From NCBI GenBank assembly GCA_045575975.1, contig JAZNFO010000026.1, positions 1-35,324 on the forward strand: a DNA stretch of 35,324 nucleotides, given 5' to 3'. Both the position numbers and the translations under genes were made by a program. This DNA comes from RGIG8709 sp045575975 (GTDB taxonomy: Bacteria > Bacillota > Clostridia > Monoglobales > Monoglobaceae). The notes under the pieces were generated by a model. The model was not told where the DNA came from. It was given only the letters and a program-made list of their open reading frames with translations, and searched no databases. Of the stretch, positions 7,654 to 16,943 are shown piece after piece (the first letter of the stretch is position 1; each line of letters starts with the position of its first letter).

Positions 7654-7995
7654 ATGAATATTTTGGAACAAATCACAAAAGAACAAATCAGAACAGACCT
7701 TCCTGAGCTTTTAATCGGTGATACAGTTCGTATCTATGTTAAAGTTAAAGAAGGAAACAGAGAAAGACTTCAGATGTTTGAAGGAACAATCATCAAAAAG
7801 AACCACGGCGGAATTCAGGAAACATTCACTGCAAGACGCGTTTCTTACGGTGTTGGTGTTGAAAGAACATTCCCTGTTAACTCCCCCAATATTGACCATA
7901 TTGAGGTTGTTAGACACGGTAAGGTTAGACGCGCTAAGCTTTATTATCTCCGTGACAGAGTTGGTAAGGCTGCAAAGGTTAAAGAAAAGATTTAA
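7654..7995 (+). CDS. rplS: 50S ribosomal protein L19
   Basis: A 113-residue L19 with the family blocks VKEGNRERLQMFEGTII, TFTARRVSYGVGVERTFP and a basic C-terminus (GKVRRAKLYYLRDRVGKAAKV begins near residue 88). The start at 7654 follows GAAAGGATG. The frame is open back to a TTG at 7621, but that part is the leader. L19 sits at the 30S-50S interface. Genes for a signal peptidase and RbgA follow, as in many Clostridia. The usual upstream partners rpsP, rimM and trmD are not in this window. Confidence 0.97.
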   Translation: MNILEQITKEQIRTDLPELLIGDTVRIYVKVKEGNRERLQMFEGTIIKKNHGGIQETFTARRVSYGVGVERTFPVNSPNIDHIEVVRHGKVRRAKLYYLRDRVGKAAKVKEKI

Positions 7996-8030
7996 CCGCA
8001 AACCGAAAAAGTTTAATACAGTCACAATCG

Positions 8031-8055
8031 GGCGGCGGTTTTATAAACTGCCGTC
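8031..8055 (+). other. Hairpin between rplS and lepB
   Basis: GGCGGCGGTT (8031-8040) pairs with AACTGCCGTC (8046-8055) across a 5-nt loop, with two G-U pairs. No T tract follows, so it is more likely a processing site or weak attenuator than a terminator. Confidence 0.4.
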
Positions 8056-8083
8056 TTGCTGTATATAAGAAAGGTGGATTTTT

Positions 8084-8713
8084 ATGGACAAAAACAAATT
8101 TGAAGAAATTGAAAATCCAATTGACAATGAGGAAACAGAAGAAATTTCTGATGTAAAGAAAACTGACTGGAGAAAAGAAATGCTTGAATGGGTTCAGGTG
8201 ATAGTTTTTGCTGTTGCCCTTGCACTTGTCCTTAAAAACTTTGTTTTAACACTGGTTAAGGTTCAGGGAGAGTCAATGGAACCTACCCTTCAAAGTGCGG
8301 ACAGACTTTATGTGAACAGACTTTTCTATACTCCCCAAAAGGGTGATATAATTATATTCAGACCTGCGTCAGACCCCAAAAAGCCATATGTAAAAAGGGT
8401 TATTGCAACAGAGGGTGACACGGTTTATATTGATTTTCTGACAGGTGAAGTTTTTGTCAATGATGAGCTTATGGAAGAGCCTTATATATTAGAGAATACT
8501 CACAGGTACGGCTCTTATATAGTGAAGCTTGCAGAGCAGGGAAAATACAGCAGAGAAAATCCTATTGTTGTTGAGGAGGATAAGCTTTTCGTTATGGGTG
8601 ATAACCGTAACAACAGTAAGGACAGCCGTGAAATCGGTCAGGTTCCCATTGATGAAGTTATGGGACAGGCGGTTTTCAGATTCTGGCCGCTTAACAACAT
8701 AGATAAATTTTAA
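8084..8713 (+). CDS. lepB: Type I signal peptidase
   Basis: A membrane-bound Ser/Lys protease (S26A) that removes signal peptides from exported proteins. The cytoplasmic N-terminus (residues 1-30) is acidic, one membrane segment lies at about 36-58, and the catalytic residues are Ser64 (in GESMEPTL) and Lys104 (in YVKRVIA). The conserved GDNRNNSKDSREIG block near residue 169 completes the family signature. At 209 residues it has the usual length. The ribosome binding site is AAAGGTGG. It sits second in the rplS operon and probably processes the secreted SLH and LRR proteins encoded further along. Confidence 0.95.
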   Translation: MDKNKFEEIENPIDNEETEEISDVKKTDWRKEMLEWVQVIVFAVALALVLKNFVLTLVKVQGESMEPTLQSADRLYVNRLFYTPQKGDIIIFRPASDPKKPYVKRVIATEGDTVYIDFLTGEVFVNDELMEEPYILENTHRYGSYIVKLAEQGKYSRENPIVVEEDKLFVMGDNRNNSKDSREIGQVPIDEVMGQAVFRFWPLNNIDKF

Positions 8714-8719
8714 TATTAT

Positions 8720-8753
8720 GCCGGATTTTATAGTTTAGAATCCGGCTTGTTTT
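8720..8753 (+). terminator. Hairpin with T tract after lepB
   Basis: GCCGGATT (8720-8727) pairs with AATCCGGC (8739-8746), followed by TTGTTTT. It may be a partial terminator, because rbgA follows with no new promoter visible. Confidence 0.65.
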
Positions 8754-8785
8754 ACATTTAGAAATAAGAAAGGAAAGTTTCATAT

Positions 8786-9646
8786 ATGAATATTCAATGG
8801 TTTCCCGGACATATGGCAAAAACAAGAAGAATGATTTCAGATAACTTAAAGCTTGTTGATGTTGTTATAGAAATAGTTGATGCAAGACTTCCGCTTTCAT
8901 CCAGAAATCCTGAGATTGACAGAATAGTAAACAATAAGCCGAGGGTACTTGTTCTCAATAAATCAGACATTGCGGACAGTGATGCAAATTCAAAATGGAT
9001 GTCATATTTTCAGTCAAAGGGCATAGTTACGGTTCTGGTGGACAGTTTATCGGGAAAAGGCGTAAAAAATATAAACGGTGCAATCGATAGAGTGCTTAAG
9101 GAAAAATTTGAAAGGGATGCAAAGAAAGGGATTATAAGACATTCTGTGAAAATGATGATAGTAGGCATTCCGAATGTTGGAAAATCCTCTTTAATTAACC
9201 GTCTTGCGGGAAAAGCGGCAACAAAAACGGGAGACAGACCTGGTGTTACAACTGCAAAACAGTGGATAAGACTATCGGGAAAGTATGACCTTTTGGACAC
9301 ACCGGGAATATTGTGGCCAAAGTTTGATAATGAAGAAACCGCAAGAAACATTGCATACACGGGCGGTATCAAGGATGAAATAATGGATGTAGAAGAACTT
9401 TCCTGCTATCTTCTTGAATTTTTAAGGGATAACTATAGCGAGTCTTTTAAGGCAAGATATAAAATAACCGATGATATAAGCTCTATGACGGGTTTTGAAC
9501 TCTTAGAGCTTGTAGGGAGAAAAAGAGGAGCAATTGTGTCAGGAGGAAATGTTGACACATTTAAAGCGGCAGGATTTCTGCTTGATGATTTCAGAGCGGC
9601 AAAGCTTGGAAAAATAACCCTGGAACTTCCCAAAGAAGGAGAATAA
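8786..9646 (+). CDS. rbgA: Ribosome biogenesis GTPase RbgA (YlqF)
   Basis: A circularly permuted GTPase required for late 50S assembly. The motif order is permuted as expected: G4 NKSD at 58-61 comes before the P-loop GIPNVGKSS at 127-135, and G3 DTPG follows. The N-terminal MNIQWFPGHMAK contains His9, implicated in GTP hydrolysis in this family. The C-terminal 110 residues form the helical RNA-binding part. At 286 residues it has the normal length. The ribosome binding site is AAGGAAAG, and rnhB follows after one base. Confidence 0.96.
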   Translation: MNIQWFPGHMAKTRRMISDNLKLVDVVIEIVDARLPLSSRNPEIDRIVNNKPRVLVLNKSDIADSDANSKWMSYFQSKGIVTVLVDSLSGKGVKNINGAIDRVLKEKFERDAKKGIIRHSVKMMIVGIPNVGKSSLINRLAGKAATKTGDRPGVTTAKQWIRLSGKYDLLDTPGILWPKFDNEETARNIAYTGGIKDEIMDVEELSCYLLEFLRDNYSESFKARYKITDDISSMTGFELLELVGRKRGAIVSGGNVDTFKAAGFLLDDFRAAKLGKITLELPKEGE

Positions 9647-9647
9647 T

Positions 9648-10247
9648 ATGCTTGAAATAGAAAAAAGTTTATATGAACAAGGCTATAGTAATATAGCAGG
9701 AGTTGACGAAGCTGGACGAGGTCCTCTTGCAGGACCTGTGTGTGCAGCAGCAGTTATTTTGCCCAAAGGCCTTGTTATCGATGAAATAAATGATTCAAAA
9801 AAGCTTACTGAGAAGAAACGAGAAATGCTTTTTGATGTTATAACCCAAAATGCAATTGCATATTCAATTCAGTTTGCAGAGCCTGAAATTATAGATAAAA
9901 TAAATATAAAGCAGGCAACAAGCCTCGCTATGCATAAGGCGGTGGAAAGCCTTTCGCCTTCTGCGGATTTTGTTATTATAGACGGGAATGATAAGATTCC
10001 CTATGATATTCCCTATGAATACATAGTAAAAGGTGATGCAAGGTCACAGACAATTGCGGCAGCATCAATCCTTGCCAAGGTTTCAAGGGACAGGCTTATG
10101 TGCAGTCTTGATGAAAAATATCCTGAATACGGACTTAAAAAGCATAAAGGCTATGGAACAAAAGCTCATATTGAGGCTATACAGAAATATGGTGTTAAGG
10201 ATATCCATAGAAAGTCATTTATGACCAAAAAGGTGCTTGGAGAGTAA
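9648..10247 (+). CDS. rnhB: Ribonuclease HII
   Basis: Removes RNA from RNA-DNA hybrids and single ribonucleotides from DNA. The active-site motif GVDEAGRGPLAGPV carries Asp20 and Glu21. NDSKKLTEKKR and the GDARSQTIAAASILAKVSRD block follow in the right order, and HKGYGTKAH is near the C-terminus. At 199 residues it is typical. The ATG follows AAGGAGAATA at the end of rbgA, and the stop TAA shares one base with the start of yraN, so translation is coupled. Confidence 0.97.
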   Translation: MLEIEKSLYEQGYSNIAGVDEAGRGPLAGPVCAAAVILPKGLVIDEINDSKKLTEKKREMLFDVITQNAIAYSIQFAEPEIIDKINIKQATSLAMHKAVESLSPSADFVIIDGNDKIPYDIPYEYIVKGDARSQTIAAASILAKVSRDRLMCSLDEKYPEYGLKKHKGYGTKAHIEAIQKYGVKDIHRKSFMTKKVLGE

Positions 10248-10636
10248 TGGAAAGATATAAGCAAAGCCTTGGAAAATACGGGGAAGATGCAGCAGCAGAT
10301 TTTCTTTTAAAAAAGAAATATAAAATACTTGAAAGAAATTTTAAGAATTCATATGGCGAAATTGATATAATTGCAAAATATAAAAAGGATATTGTTTTTG
10401 TAGAGGTAAAAACAAGACTTTCAAAAAATTACGGAGAGCCATATGAGGCAGTAAATTACTATAAACAGAAAAGAATTACAAATGCGGCAAAGGCATATTT
10501 ATGTAATAAAAAACTGTTTGATGCCAATGTTAGGTTTGATATTGTTGAGGTTTATGGAGGAATTTCGGACGGAAGATTTGAGCTTGACAAAATCAACCAT
10601 ATCGAATATGCAATTGAGCAGGTAAGCCAGTTTTAA
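10247..10636 (+). CDS. yraN: YraN (UPF0102) endonuclease-like protein
   Basis: A 129-residue protein with the UPF0102 signature, a predicted PD-(D/E)XK nuclease fold: the N-terminal GKYGEDAAADFL, then GEIDII with Glu38 and Asp40, and FVEVKTR with Glu53 and Lys55 as likely metal and catalytic residues. Its cellular role is not established; it commonly follows rnhB in Firmicutes, as here. Start and upstream stop overlap by one base. Confidence 0.92.
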   Translation: MERYKQSLGKYGEDAAADFLLKKKYKILERNFKNSYGEIDIIAKYKKDIVFVEVKTRLSKNYGEPYEAVNYYKQKRITNAAKAYLCNKKLFDANVRFDIVEVYGGISDGRFELDKINHIEYAIEQVSQF

Positions 10637-10651
10637 ATTGAGGTGGAATAT

Positions 10652-11569
10652 ATGTCTTTTTCTGTTTTTGATGCTCATTGTGACACACTTTCAAAAATTC
10701 TTGATGAAAACAAAAGTATAAATAAAAATGATTTGCATTTTGATGTAGAGAGGGCAAAGAAAAACACCAAAAGCTTTGTGCAGATATTTGCAGCTTTTTC
10801 ATATGGAGAAAATTCTTTCAGAAGAGTTAATGACCTTATCGGGGCATATCATAGGATGCTTCATGAATACAGCTTTATAAAGCATATAAACAGTATAGAT
10901 GATTTAAAAGATGCGAAAACATATTCTGTTTTGAGTATTGAAGGCGGAGATGCCATAGGGAGTGAAATGGAAAACCTTGATTATTTTTATAATCTGGGGG
11001 TAAGGTGTATGACTCTCACATGGAATTATTCAAATTCCATAGCCGACGGTATATTATCAGAAGAAGACAGAGGACTTTCAGATTTTGGCAGAAAAGTTGT
11101 TAAAAAAATGAATAGTCTCGGCATGATGATTGATGTGTCGCATCTTTCTGAAAAAGGCTTCTCTGATGTGGCAGAAATTGCAGAAAAGCCATTTATAGCA
11201 TCTCATTCAAACACAAGGAAGTATTGCAGAAACAAAAGAAATTTAACGGATGAACAGATAAAGGAAATAATAAGGCAAAAAGGCTGTATAGGCATAAATT
11301 TCTATCCTGTTTTTCTAACTGATGGACAGAGTGCTGATATTTATGATATAATAAAACACACGGAGCATATTTTGTCCTTAGGTGGAGAAGATAATGTTGG
11401 TTTTGGCAGTGATTTTGACGGTATTGACTGTCTCCCCGATGGAATAGACGGAGCGGAAAGCTTTGAGAAAATAATAAACGAATTTTTAAAACTTGGATAT
11501 AGAGAAGAGCTTTTATGCAAAATATGCTATGATAATTTTATAAATGTATTTAAAAACTTATGGGAGTAA
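10652..11569 (+). CDS. Membrane dipeptidase (peptidase M19)
   Basis: A TIM-barrel metallopeptidase of family M19, related to renal dipeptidase, that hydrolyses dipeptides. His9 and Asp11 in FDAHCDT form the first metal-binding motif. SIEGGDAIG supplies the bridging glutamate, DVSHLSE and ASHSNTRKYC the histidines, and GFGSDFDGID the C-terminal motif. The 305-residue length is normal, and no signal peptide is visible, so it is probably cytoplasmic. An upstream GTG in frame lies inside the ribosome binding site GAGGTGG, so the ATG at 10652 is the likely start. Its substrate cannot be told from the sequence. Confidence 0.93.
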   Translation: MSFSVFDAHCDTLSKILDENKSINKNDLHFDVERAKKNTKSFVQIFAAFSYGENSFRRVNDLIGAYHRMLHEYSFIKHINSIDDLKDAKTYSVLSIEGGDAIGSEMENLDYFYNLGVRCMTLTWNYSNSIADGILSEEDRGLSDFGRKVVKKMNSLGMMIDVSHLSEKGFSDVAEIAEKPFIASHSNTRKYCRNKRNLTDEQIKEIIRQKGCIGINFYPVFLTDGQSADIYDIIKHTEHILSLGGEDNVGFGSDFDGIDCLPDGIDGAESFEKIINEFLKLGYREELLCKICYDNFINVFKNLWE

Positions 11570-11573
11570 GGTT

Positions 11574-13556
11574 ATGGATGCAAAAGGTGAGATTTTAAAG
11601 TTAAGAGAAGAGCTTGAAAGGCATAATTATAATTATTATGTTTTAGATAATCCTGAAATAAGCGATTATGAATATGACATGCTTATGAAAAGGCTTATTG
11701 AACTTGAGGATAAACACCCTGAATATCAGGATGAAAATTCTCCCACAAAAAGGGTTGGAGGAAGTGTTTTAGGGGGCTTTTCGCAGGTTAAACATATAGT
11801 TAAAATGGAAAGTCTTGCAGATGTTTTTTCAGAACAGGAGCTTTATGATTTTGACGGTCGAGTGAAATCGGGACTTGGAAATGAACCCTATGAATATGTT
11901 GTGGAAATGAAAATAGACGGACTTTCTGTATCTTTAGAATATGAAAACGGAAGATTTAAAAGAGGCTCCACAAGAGGCGACGGAACAGTTGGGGAGGACA
12001 TAACAGAAAATTTAAAAACCGTTCGCACCATTCCTCTTTCTTTAAATACCGATGTTCCTTATCTTGAGGTAAGGGGCGAGGTTTATATGTCAAAAGCTAC
12101 CTTTGAAAAACTTAATGAGGAGTGCGAAAGAGAGGGAAAACAGCTTTTTGCAAATCCAAGAAATGCGGCGGCAGGCTCGCTTCGACAGCTTGACAGTAAG
12201 ATAACCGCAAAAAGAAAGCTTGATGTGTTTATTTTTAATATACAAAGGGTAGAGGGAAAAACCTTCAGCACCCATTCAGAAGGTCTTGAATTTTTGAAAG
12301 ACCTTGGATTTAAGGTGAGTCCAAGAAGAAGCGTTTTTAACACTATAGAGGATTGCTACAGAGAGATAATGAGCATTGGAGAAGAAAGGGAAACCTTGCC
12401 ATTTGATATAGACGGAGCAGTTGTGAAAGTAAACAGCCTTGCTCAAAGAGATGTTCTGGGGAGCACAACCAAGGTTCCAAAATGGGCGGTGGCATACAAA
12501 TATCCTCCCGAACAAAAGGAAACAGTTATTCGGGATATTGTTCTTCAGGTTGGAAGAACAGGGGCAATAACGCCTAATGCAGAGCTTGAACCCGTGAGAG
12601 TTGCAGGTTCTGTGATAAGCCGTGCAACACTTCATAATTATGATTATATAAAGGAAAAGGATATAAGGATAGGGGATACTGTTGTTATACAGAAAGCAGG
12701 AGATATAATCCCGGAAGTTGTGAGAGTTATAAAGGATAAAAGATGTGGCACAGAACCTGAATTTCAGATGCCAAAAGTATGTCCTGCCTGCAACGAAAAA
12801 ATTGAAAGGGAAGAGGATGAGGCGGTTTTCAGATGTACAAATCCAAACTGTCCTGCCCAGAAAATAAGGAGCATAATTCACTATGCATCAAGGGACGCAA
12901 TGGATATTGAGGGACTTGGTGATGCGGTTGTGGAACAACTTGCAGGTGAAAACATAATTTCGGATTCAGCAGACCTTTATTATATAAAAAAGGAAATGCT
13001 GACAGGTCTTGAAAGATTTGCAGAAAAGTCTGCGAAAAATCTTATTTCGGCTATTGAAAAGTCAAAAAGCAATAATGCCGATAAATTTCTGTTTGCCCTT
13101 GGTATCCGCCATATAGGGGCAAAATCTGCAAAAAATCTAATGACAAAATTTGGAAGTGTTGATGCACTTATGAATGCGGATAAGGAGCAGATAACAGCAA
13201 CTCCTGATGTTGGAGAAAAAATGGCGGAAAGCATAGTAAGTTATTTTTCAAATGAAAAAAATAAAGAGTTTATAGAGAAATTCAAAAATGCAGGAGTTAA
13301 CACAGAATATATTCAGACTGCCACAGGAAACAGTCTTGAGGGGAGAATATTTGTTCTGACGGGAACTCTTGAAAAATTCAAAAGAAGTGAAGCAAAATCC
13401 CTGATAGAAAACAACGGCGGTGTGGTTTCGGGAAGTGTTTCAAAGAAAACTGACTTTGTTGTTGCAGGGGAAGATGCGGGAAGTAAGCTTCAAAAGGCTA
13501 ATGAACTTGGTGTTAAGGTTATTTCAGAGGATGATTTAATGGGAATGCTTCAATAA
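11574..13556 (+). CDS. ligA: NAD-dependent DNA ligase LigA
   Basis: Seals nicks in DNA using NAD. Domains in order: an N-terminal Ia domain (residues 1-65, with HNYNYYVLDNPEISDYEYD), the nucleotidyltransferase domain with the AMP-accepting Lys113 in MKIDG and STRGDGTVGEDIT, an OB fold, a zinc finger (Cys403, Cys406, Cys421, Cys426), helix-hairpin-helix repeats, and a C-terminal BRCT domain (about 585-660). The 660-residue length is typical. The start at 11574 follows GGGAGTAAGG. The frame is open upstream into the dipeptidase gene, but there is no better site. It is the last gene of the rplS operon. Confidence 0.97.
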   Translation: MDAKGEILKLREELERHNYNYYVLDNPEISDYEYDMLMKRLIELEDKHPEYQDENSPTKRVGGSVLGGFSQVKHIVKMESLADVFSEQELYDFDGRVKSGLGNEPYEYVVEMKIDGLSVSLEYENGRFKRGSTRGDGTVGEDITENLKTVRTIPLSLNTDVPYLEVRGEVYMSKATFEKLNEECEREGKQLFANPRNAAAGSLRQLDSKITAKRKLDVFIFNIQRVEGKTFSTHSEGLEFLKDLGFKVSPRRSVFNTIEDCYREIMSIGEERETLPFDIDGAVVKVNSLAQRDVLGSTTKVPKWAVAYKYPPEQKETVIRDIVLQVGRTGAITPNAELEPVRVAGSVISRATLHNYDYIKEKDIRIGDTVVIQKAGDIIPEVVRVIKDKRCGTEPEFQMPKVCPACNEKIEREEDEAVFRCTNPNCPAQKIRSIIHYASRDAMDIEGLGDAVVEQLAGENIISDSADLYYIKKEMLTGLERFAEKSAKNLISAIEKSKSNNADKFLFALGIRHIGAKSAKNLMTKFGSVDALMNADKEQITATPDVGEKMAESIVSYFSNEKNKEFIEKFKNAGVNTEYIQTATGNSLEGRIFVLTGTLEKFKRSEAKSLIENNGGVVSGSVSKKTDFVVAGEDAGSKLQKANELGVKVISEDDLMGMLQ

Positions 13557-13557
13557 T

Positions 13558-13586
13558 TTGACATTCCACATAAAATGTGATAATAT
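13558..13586 (+). promoter_or_regulatory. Promoter of the lysA-ytfJ operon
   Basis: A consensus TTGACA (13558-13563), a 17-nt spacer and TAATAT (13581-13586). It starts two bases after the ligA stop codon, and no terminator separates the two transcription units. Confidence 0.85.
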
Positions 13587-13610
13587 TAGGCTATATGAGG
13601 AGGCATAAAA

Positions 13611-14909
13611 ATGGGATTTGTAATGGATTGTATAAGCGTAAATGAAAAAGGAAACTTGTCCATTGGCGGGGTAGATGTAACAGGTATTGCAAAGGAATAC
13701 GGAACACCCTGCTATGTGATGGATGAAAATGCAGTAAGAGAGAATATAAGGGCATATAAGGATTCCATTGATAAGTGCTATCCGGAGGGGCTTGTTTTGT
13801 ATGCAAGCAAGGCTCTTTCCTGCAAAAGAATGTATGAAATAGCAAAGGAAGAGGGCATTGGAGTTGATGTTGTTTCAGGTGGAGAGATTTACACTGCATT
13901 AAAAGCGGGCTTTCCTACAGAGAAGATATATTTCCACGGAAACAACAAAACAAAGGACGAGCTTATATTTGCTCTCGAAAACAATATTGGAAGATATGTT
14001 GTTGATAATATAGAGGAAATGGAGCTTCTTAATTTTCTTGCAGAAAAAATGGGGAAAAAAGCTGACATTTTATTCAGAATAAAACCGGGTATAGATGCCC
14101 ACACTCACAGCTTTGTTATGACAGGGCAGATAGATTCAAAGTTTGGATTTGCCCTTGAAACAGGTGAGGCGGAATATGCAATAAAATATGCAACAAAGCT
14201 TGAAAGTCTTAATCTTGTTGGTATTCATTGTCATATTGGTTCGCAGATTTTCGAGCTTGAACCATTTAAGCTTGCGGCAAAGGTTATGCTGAACTTTATG
14301 GCTGATGTGCAGGAAAAATATGGAGCAAAGCTTAATGAACTAGATTTGGGCGGTGGCTTTGGTATTAAATATACCAAGAAGGATAAGCCTCTTGATTATG
14401 GTGCGTATATTGTTGCAGTTTCTGAAACTGTGAAAGCTATATGCACGGAGAAAGGACTTGAGCTTCCTAAAATTATAATGGAACCGGGCAGGTCTGTGGT
14501 TGGCTCTGCAGGTCTCACTGTCTACACAGTTGGTTCTGTTAAAGAAATTCCTGAGGTAAGAACATATGTTTCTGTTGACGGGGGAATGGGAGATAATCCA
14601 AGATTTATTTTATATAATGCAGAATATGATGCTGTTTTAGTGGAAAATCCCGAGGGTGAAAGAGATAATATGGTAACTATCGTTGGAAAATGCTGTGAAT
14701 CAGGGGATATATTGATTGAAAATATTAAAATGCCCGAAATCAAAGCGGGAGATTTACTTGCAGTTTTATCAACAGGTGCATATAACTATTCTATGGCAAG
14801 CAATTATAACAGAATTCCAAGACCGCCCGTTGTTATGGTAAGAGACGGAGGAACATATCTTGCAGTAAAGAGAGAATCCTATGAGGATATACTTAAAAAT
14901 GATATTTAG
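13611..14909 (+). CDS. lysA: Diaminopimelate decarboxylase
   Basis: A PLP enzyme that converts meso-diaminopimelate to lysine, the last step of lysine synthesis. Lys67 in YASKAL is the PLP Schiff-base lysine. HCHIGSQ, LDLGGGFG and EPGRSVVG follow in the order seen in fold-III decarboxylases, and the C-terminal substrate motif (CESGDIL, then GAYNYSMASNYNR) is intact. Its 432 residues are typical. AGGAGGC lies six bases before the ATG. It opens an operon whose other members act in membrane proteolysis, chromosome segregation and sporulation. Confidence 0.96.
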   Translation: MGFVMDCISVNEKGNLSIGGVDVTGIAKEYGTPCYVMDENAVRENIRAYKDSIDKCYPEGLVLYASKALSCKRMYEIAKEEGIGVDVVSGGEIYTALKAGFPTEKIYFHGNNKTKDELIFALENNIGRYVVDNIEEMELLNFLAEKMGKKADILFRIKPGIDAHTHSFVMTGQIDSKFGFALETGEAEYAIKYATKLESLNLVGIHCHIGSQIFELEPFKLAAKVMLNFMADVQEKYGAKLNELDLGGGFGIKYTKKDKPLDYGAYIVAVSETVKAICTEKGLELPKIIMEPGRSVVGSAGLTVYTVGSVKEIPEVRTYVSVDGGMGDNPRFILYNAEYDAVLVENPEGERDNMVTIVGKCCESGDILIENIKMPEIKAGDLLAVLSTGAYNYSMASNYNRIPRPPVVMVRDGGTYLAVKRESYEDILKNDI

Positions 14910-14921
14910 AGGTAGATATAA

Positions 14922-15590
14922 ATGGTAAGCAGATTACAAAGTTGGTTTGGAAACGGAGCTATGGGTATAGCACAGCTTTTGATAACAGCATTTTGCGTGT
15001 TTTTATCAATATCTGTTCACGAGGTGGGACACGGACTTGCGGCACATTTTTTAGGGGATGACACCGCAAAAAATTCAGGTAGACTTTCTATAAACCCAAT
15101 AGACCACCTGGACCCGATTGGTGCTATTTGTCTTTTCTTTTTTGGATTTGGATGGGCAAATCCTGTTCCTGTCAATCCAAGAAATTTCAGTAAGACTTCA
15201 ATGAAAACCGGTATGGTTATAACCTCTCTTGCAGGTCCCGTAACAAATATTCTTGTTGCTTTTATCTCTCTTTTTATTATGAGAGTTTTAGGCTTTTTAC
15301 CGGTAAACACGGTAGTAACCGTGCTTTATATACTTCTTTCTTCGCTTGTAAGCTTAAACCTCGGACTTGCAGTATTTAACTTAATTCCAATTCCACCGCT
15401 GGACGGATATAAGATTTTAAGCGCAGTACTGCCGCCGAAATATTATTTTAAGCTTATGCAGTATGAAAGATATGGTTTTATTATATTGCTTTTATTTATT
15501 TATCTTCCCATATTTAATGGACTTTTGTCAGGTGCCGTTATGGGGATATATAGATTTTTGAATTTTATTTTGAATTTTTTGCCATTTTAG
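14922..15590 (+). CDS. Site-2 protease family protein (M50)
   Basis: A 222-residue intramembrane zinc protease: HEVGH at 33-37 in the first membrane segment, and NLIPIPPLDGYK with Asp161 as the second metal ligand. About six hydrophobic segments are present, with no PDZ or CBS domain. This is the short M50 type common next to scpA in Clostridia. It is unrelated in detail to the SpoIVFB-like protein at 1.7-2.6 kb, which has a CBS-like tail. Its substrate is unknown. It is separated from lysA by 12 bases and from scpA by 8. Confidence 0.92.
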   Translation: MVSRLQSWFGNGAMGIAQLLITAFCVFLSISVHEVGHGLAAHFLGDDTAKNSGRLSINPIDHLDPIGAICLFFFGFGWANPVPVNPRNFSKTSMKTGMVITSLAGPVTNILVAFISLFIMRVLGFLPVNTVVTVLYILLSSLVSLNLGLAVFNLIPIPPLDGYKILSAVLPPKYYFKLMQYERYGFIILLLFIYLPIFNGLLSGAVMGIYRFLNFILNFLPF

Positions 15591-15598
15591 AGGTATAA

Positions 15599-16354
15599 AT
15601 GAGTCAGTTAACATTTAATCTGGAGTCATTCAAAGGGCCTCTTGACCTTTTGTTGGTTCTTATAAAAAAGAATAAAGTTAATATTTATGACATCCCGATT
15701 AGTGAGATTTTAGAGCAATATCTTTCTGTTATGGACGAGATGAAAGAACTTGATATGGAAGTCTCAAGTGAGTTTTTGGTCTTAGCTGCAACCCTCTTGC
15801 AAATTAAGTCAAAAATGCTTCTTCCTTCTGAAAATGAAGAGGAAGAGCAGGAAGATCCAAGGGAAGAACTTGTGAGACGGCTTGTGGAGTATAAAAAATT
15901 CAAAGAAAAAAGTGAATTTTTAAAGGAACTTCAAAATACGGGGTATGACAGATTTTTTAAGCTTCCCGATGCCATAGAGAGACCGCCTGCTGTATATGAT
16001 TATTCAAATTTAGACGGTGATGTTTTGTTTGAAGCATATAAAACTTCTCTTATTAGACTTGAAAGAAAGCTTGCACCACCAAAAAAATCCTTCAGTGGTA
16101 TTGTGGGCAGAGAAAAAAGCTCTGTGAGAGAAAAAGTTAAAAAAATATGGACAAGGCTTATCAAAAAAACAAAGCTTCTTTTTAAGGATATATTCAGCGA
16201 GACAAAAACAAGACCGGAGGCTGTTGCATCCTTTATTGCGGTTTTAGAGCTTATAAAAATGAAAAAAATCCGTGTTGACGGAGATAATGAAAATTGTGTT
16301 GTAACAGTTATTGATAAAACAGAGAATTTTAACCTTGAGGGTATTGAGGATTAA
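15599..16354 (+). CDS. scpA: Segregation and condensation protein A
   Basis: The kleisin subunit of the SMC-ScpAB condensin that compacts and separates the chromosome. The N-terminal FKGPLDLLLVLIKK and the helical block around LAATLLQIKSKMLLP are diagnostic. An acidic linker (ENEEEEQEDPREE) lies near residue 85, and a C-terminal winged-helix region (about 185-251) binds the SMC head. At 251 residues it is typical. The ribosome binding site is GAGGT, and scpB follows after four bases. Confidence 0.95.
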   Translation: MSQLTFNLESFKGPLDLLLVLIKKNKVNIYDIPISEILEQYLSVMDEMKELDMEVSSEFLVLAATLLQIKSKMLLPSENEEEEQEDPREELVRRLVEYKKFKEKSEFLKELQNTGYDRFFKLPDAIERPPAVYDYSNLDGDVLFEAYKTSLIRLERKLAPPKKSFSGIVGREKSSVREKVKKIWTRLIKKTKLLFKDIFSETKTRPEAVASFIAVLELIKMKKIRVDGDNENCVVTVIDKTENFNLEGIED

Positions 16355-16358
16355 TTAT

Positions 16359-16940
16359 ATGGAATTAAACAAATTTGAATCGGTTATTGAAAGTGTTCTG
16401 TTTGCCGCAGGTGATGCGGTGGAAATCGAAAAGCTTTGCGATATTCTTGATGTGGATACGAAGAATTTAAATTTAATAGTTGATAACCTCGCAGAAAAAT
16501 ACGAAAAAGGAAAAAGGGGCATAATGATAATAAGACTTGAGGATTCATATCAAATGTGCACCCGCCCTGATTATAAGGAATATATATCAAGACTTATGGA
16601 GCCGAAAAAGGGGCAGAATTTGTCAAATGCCGCTTTGGAAGTACTGTCAGTTATTGCCTACAGACAGCCGGTTACAAAATCCTATATTGAGAATATAAGA
16701 GGGGTTTCTTCTGATTATGTTGTGAGCCGTTTAGTTGAAAGAGGCCTTGTAGAAGAGGTGGGAAGACTTGATGCTCCCGGAAGACCAATGCTTTTTTCAA
16801 CAACAGAAGAATTTTTAAGATGCTTTAACTTAGAGTCACTTAAAAGTCTTCCTGATTATGAAGAAATAAGAAACAGCGGAGAAATTGTAACAGAAGACAA
16901 GGTTTTGGATAGTGATGCTGAAATACCTGTTGAGGAGTAA
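16359..16940 (+). CDS. scpB: Segregation and condensation protein B
   Basis: The dimeric winged-helix partner of ScpA in the SMC complex. The protein opens MELNKFESVIESVLFAAGD. ALEVLSVIAYRQPVTKSYIE and the glycine-containing LVEEVGRLDAPGRP block are family signatures. Length is 193 residues. The start at 16359 gives the family N-terminus; the frame extends upstream into scpA with no ribosome binding site for a longer form. The C-terminal 15 residues are acidic. Confidence 0.95.
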   Translation: MELNKFESVIESVLFAAGDAVEIEKLCDILDVDTKNLNLIVDNLAEKYEKGKRGIMIIRLEDSYQMCTRPDYKEYISRLMEPKKGQNLSNAALEVLSVIAYRQPVTKSYIENIRGVSSDYVVSRLVERGLVEEVGRLDAPGRPMLFSTTEEFLRCFNLESLKSLPDYEEIRNSGEIVTEDKVLDSDAEIPVEE

Positions 16941-16943
16941 TTT

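Noticed and set aside
12276..12881. 201-codon minus-strand frame
   Set aside because: Opposite ligA, with aromatic- and cysteine-rich unfamiliar sequence and no start signal.
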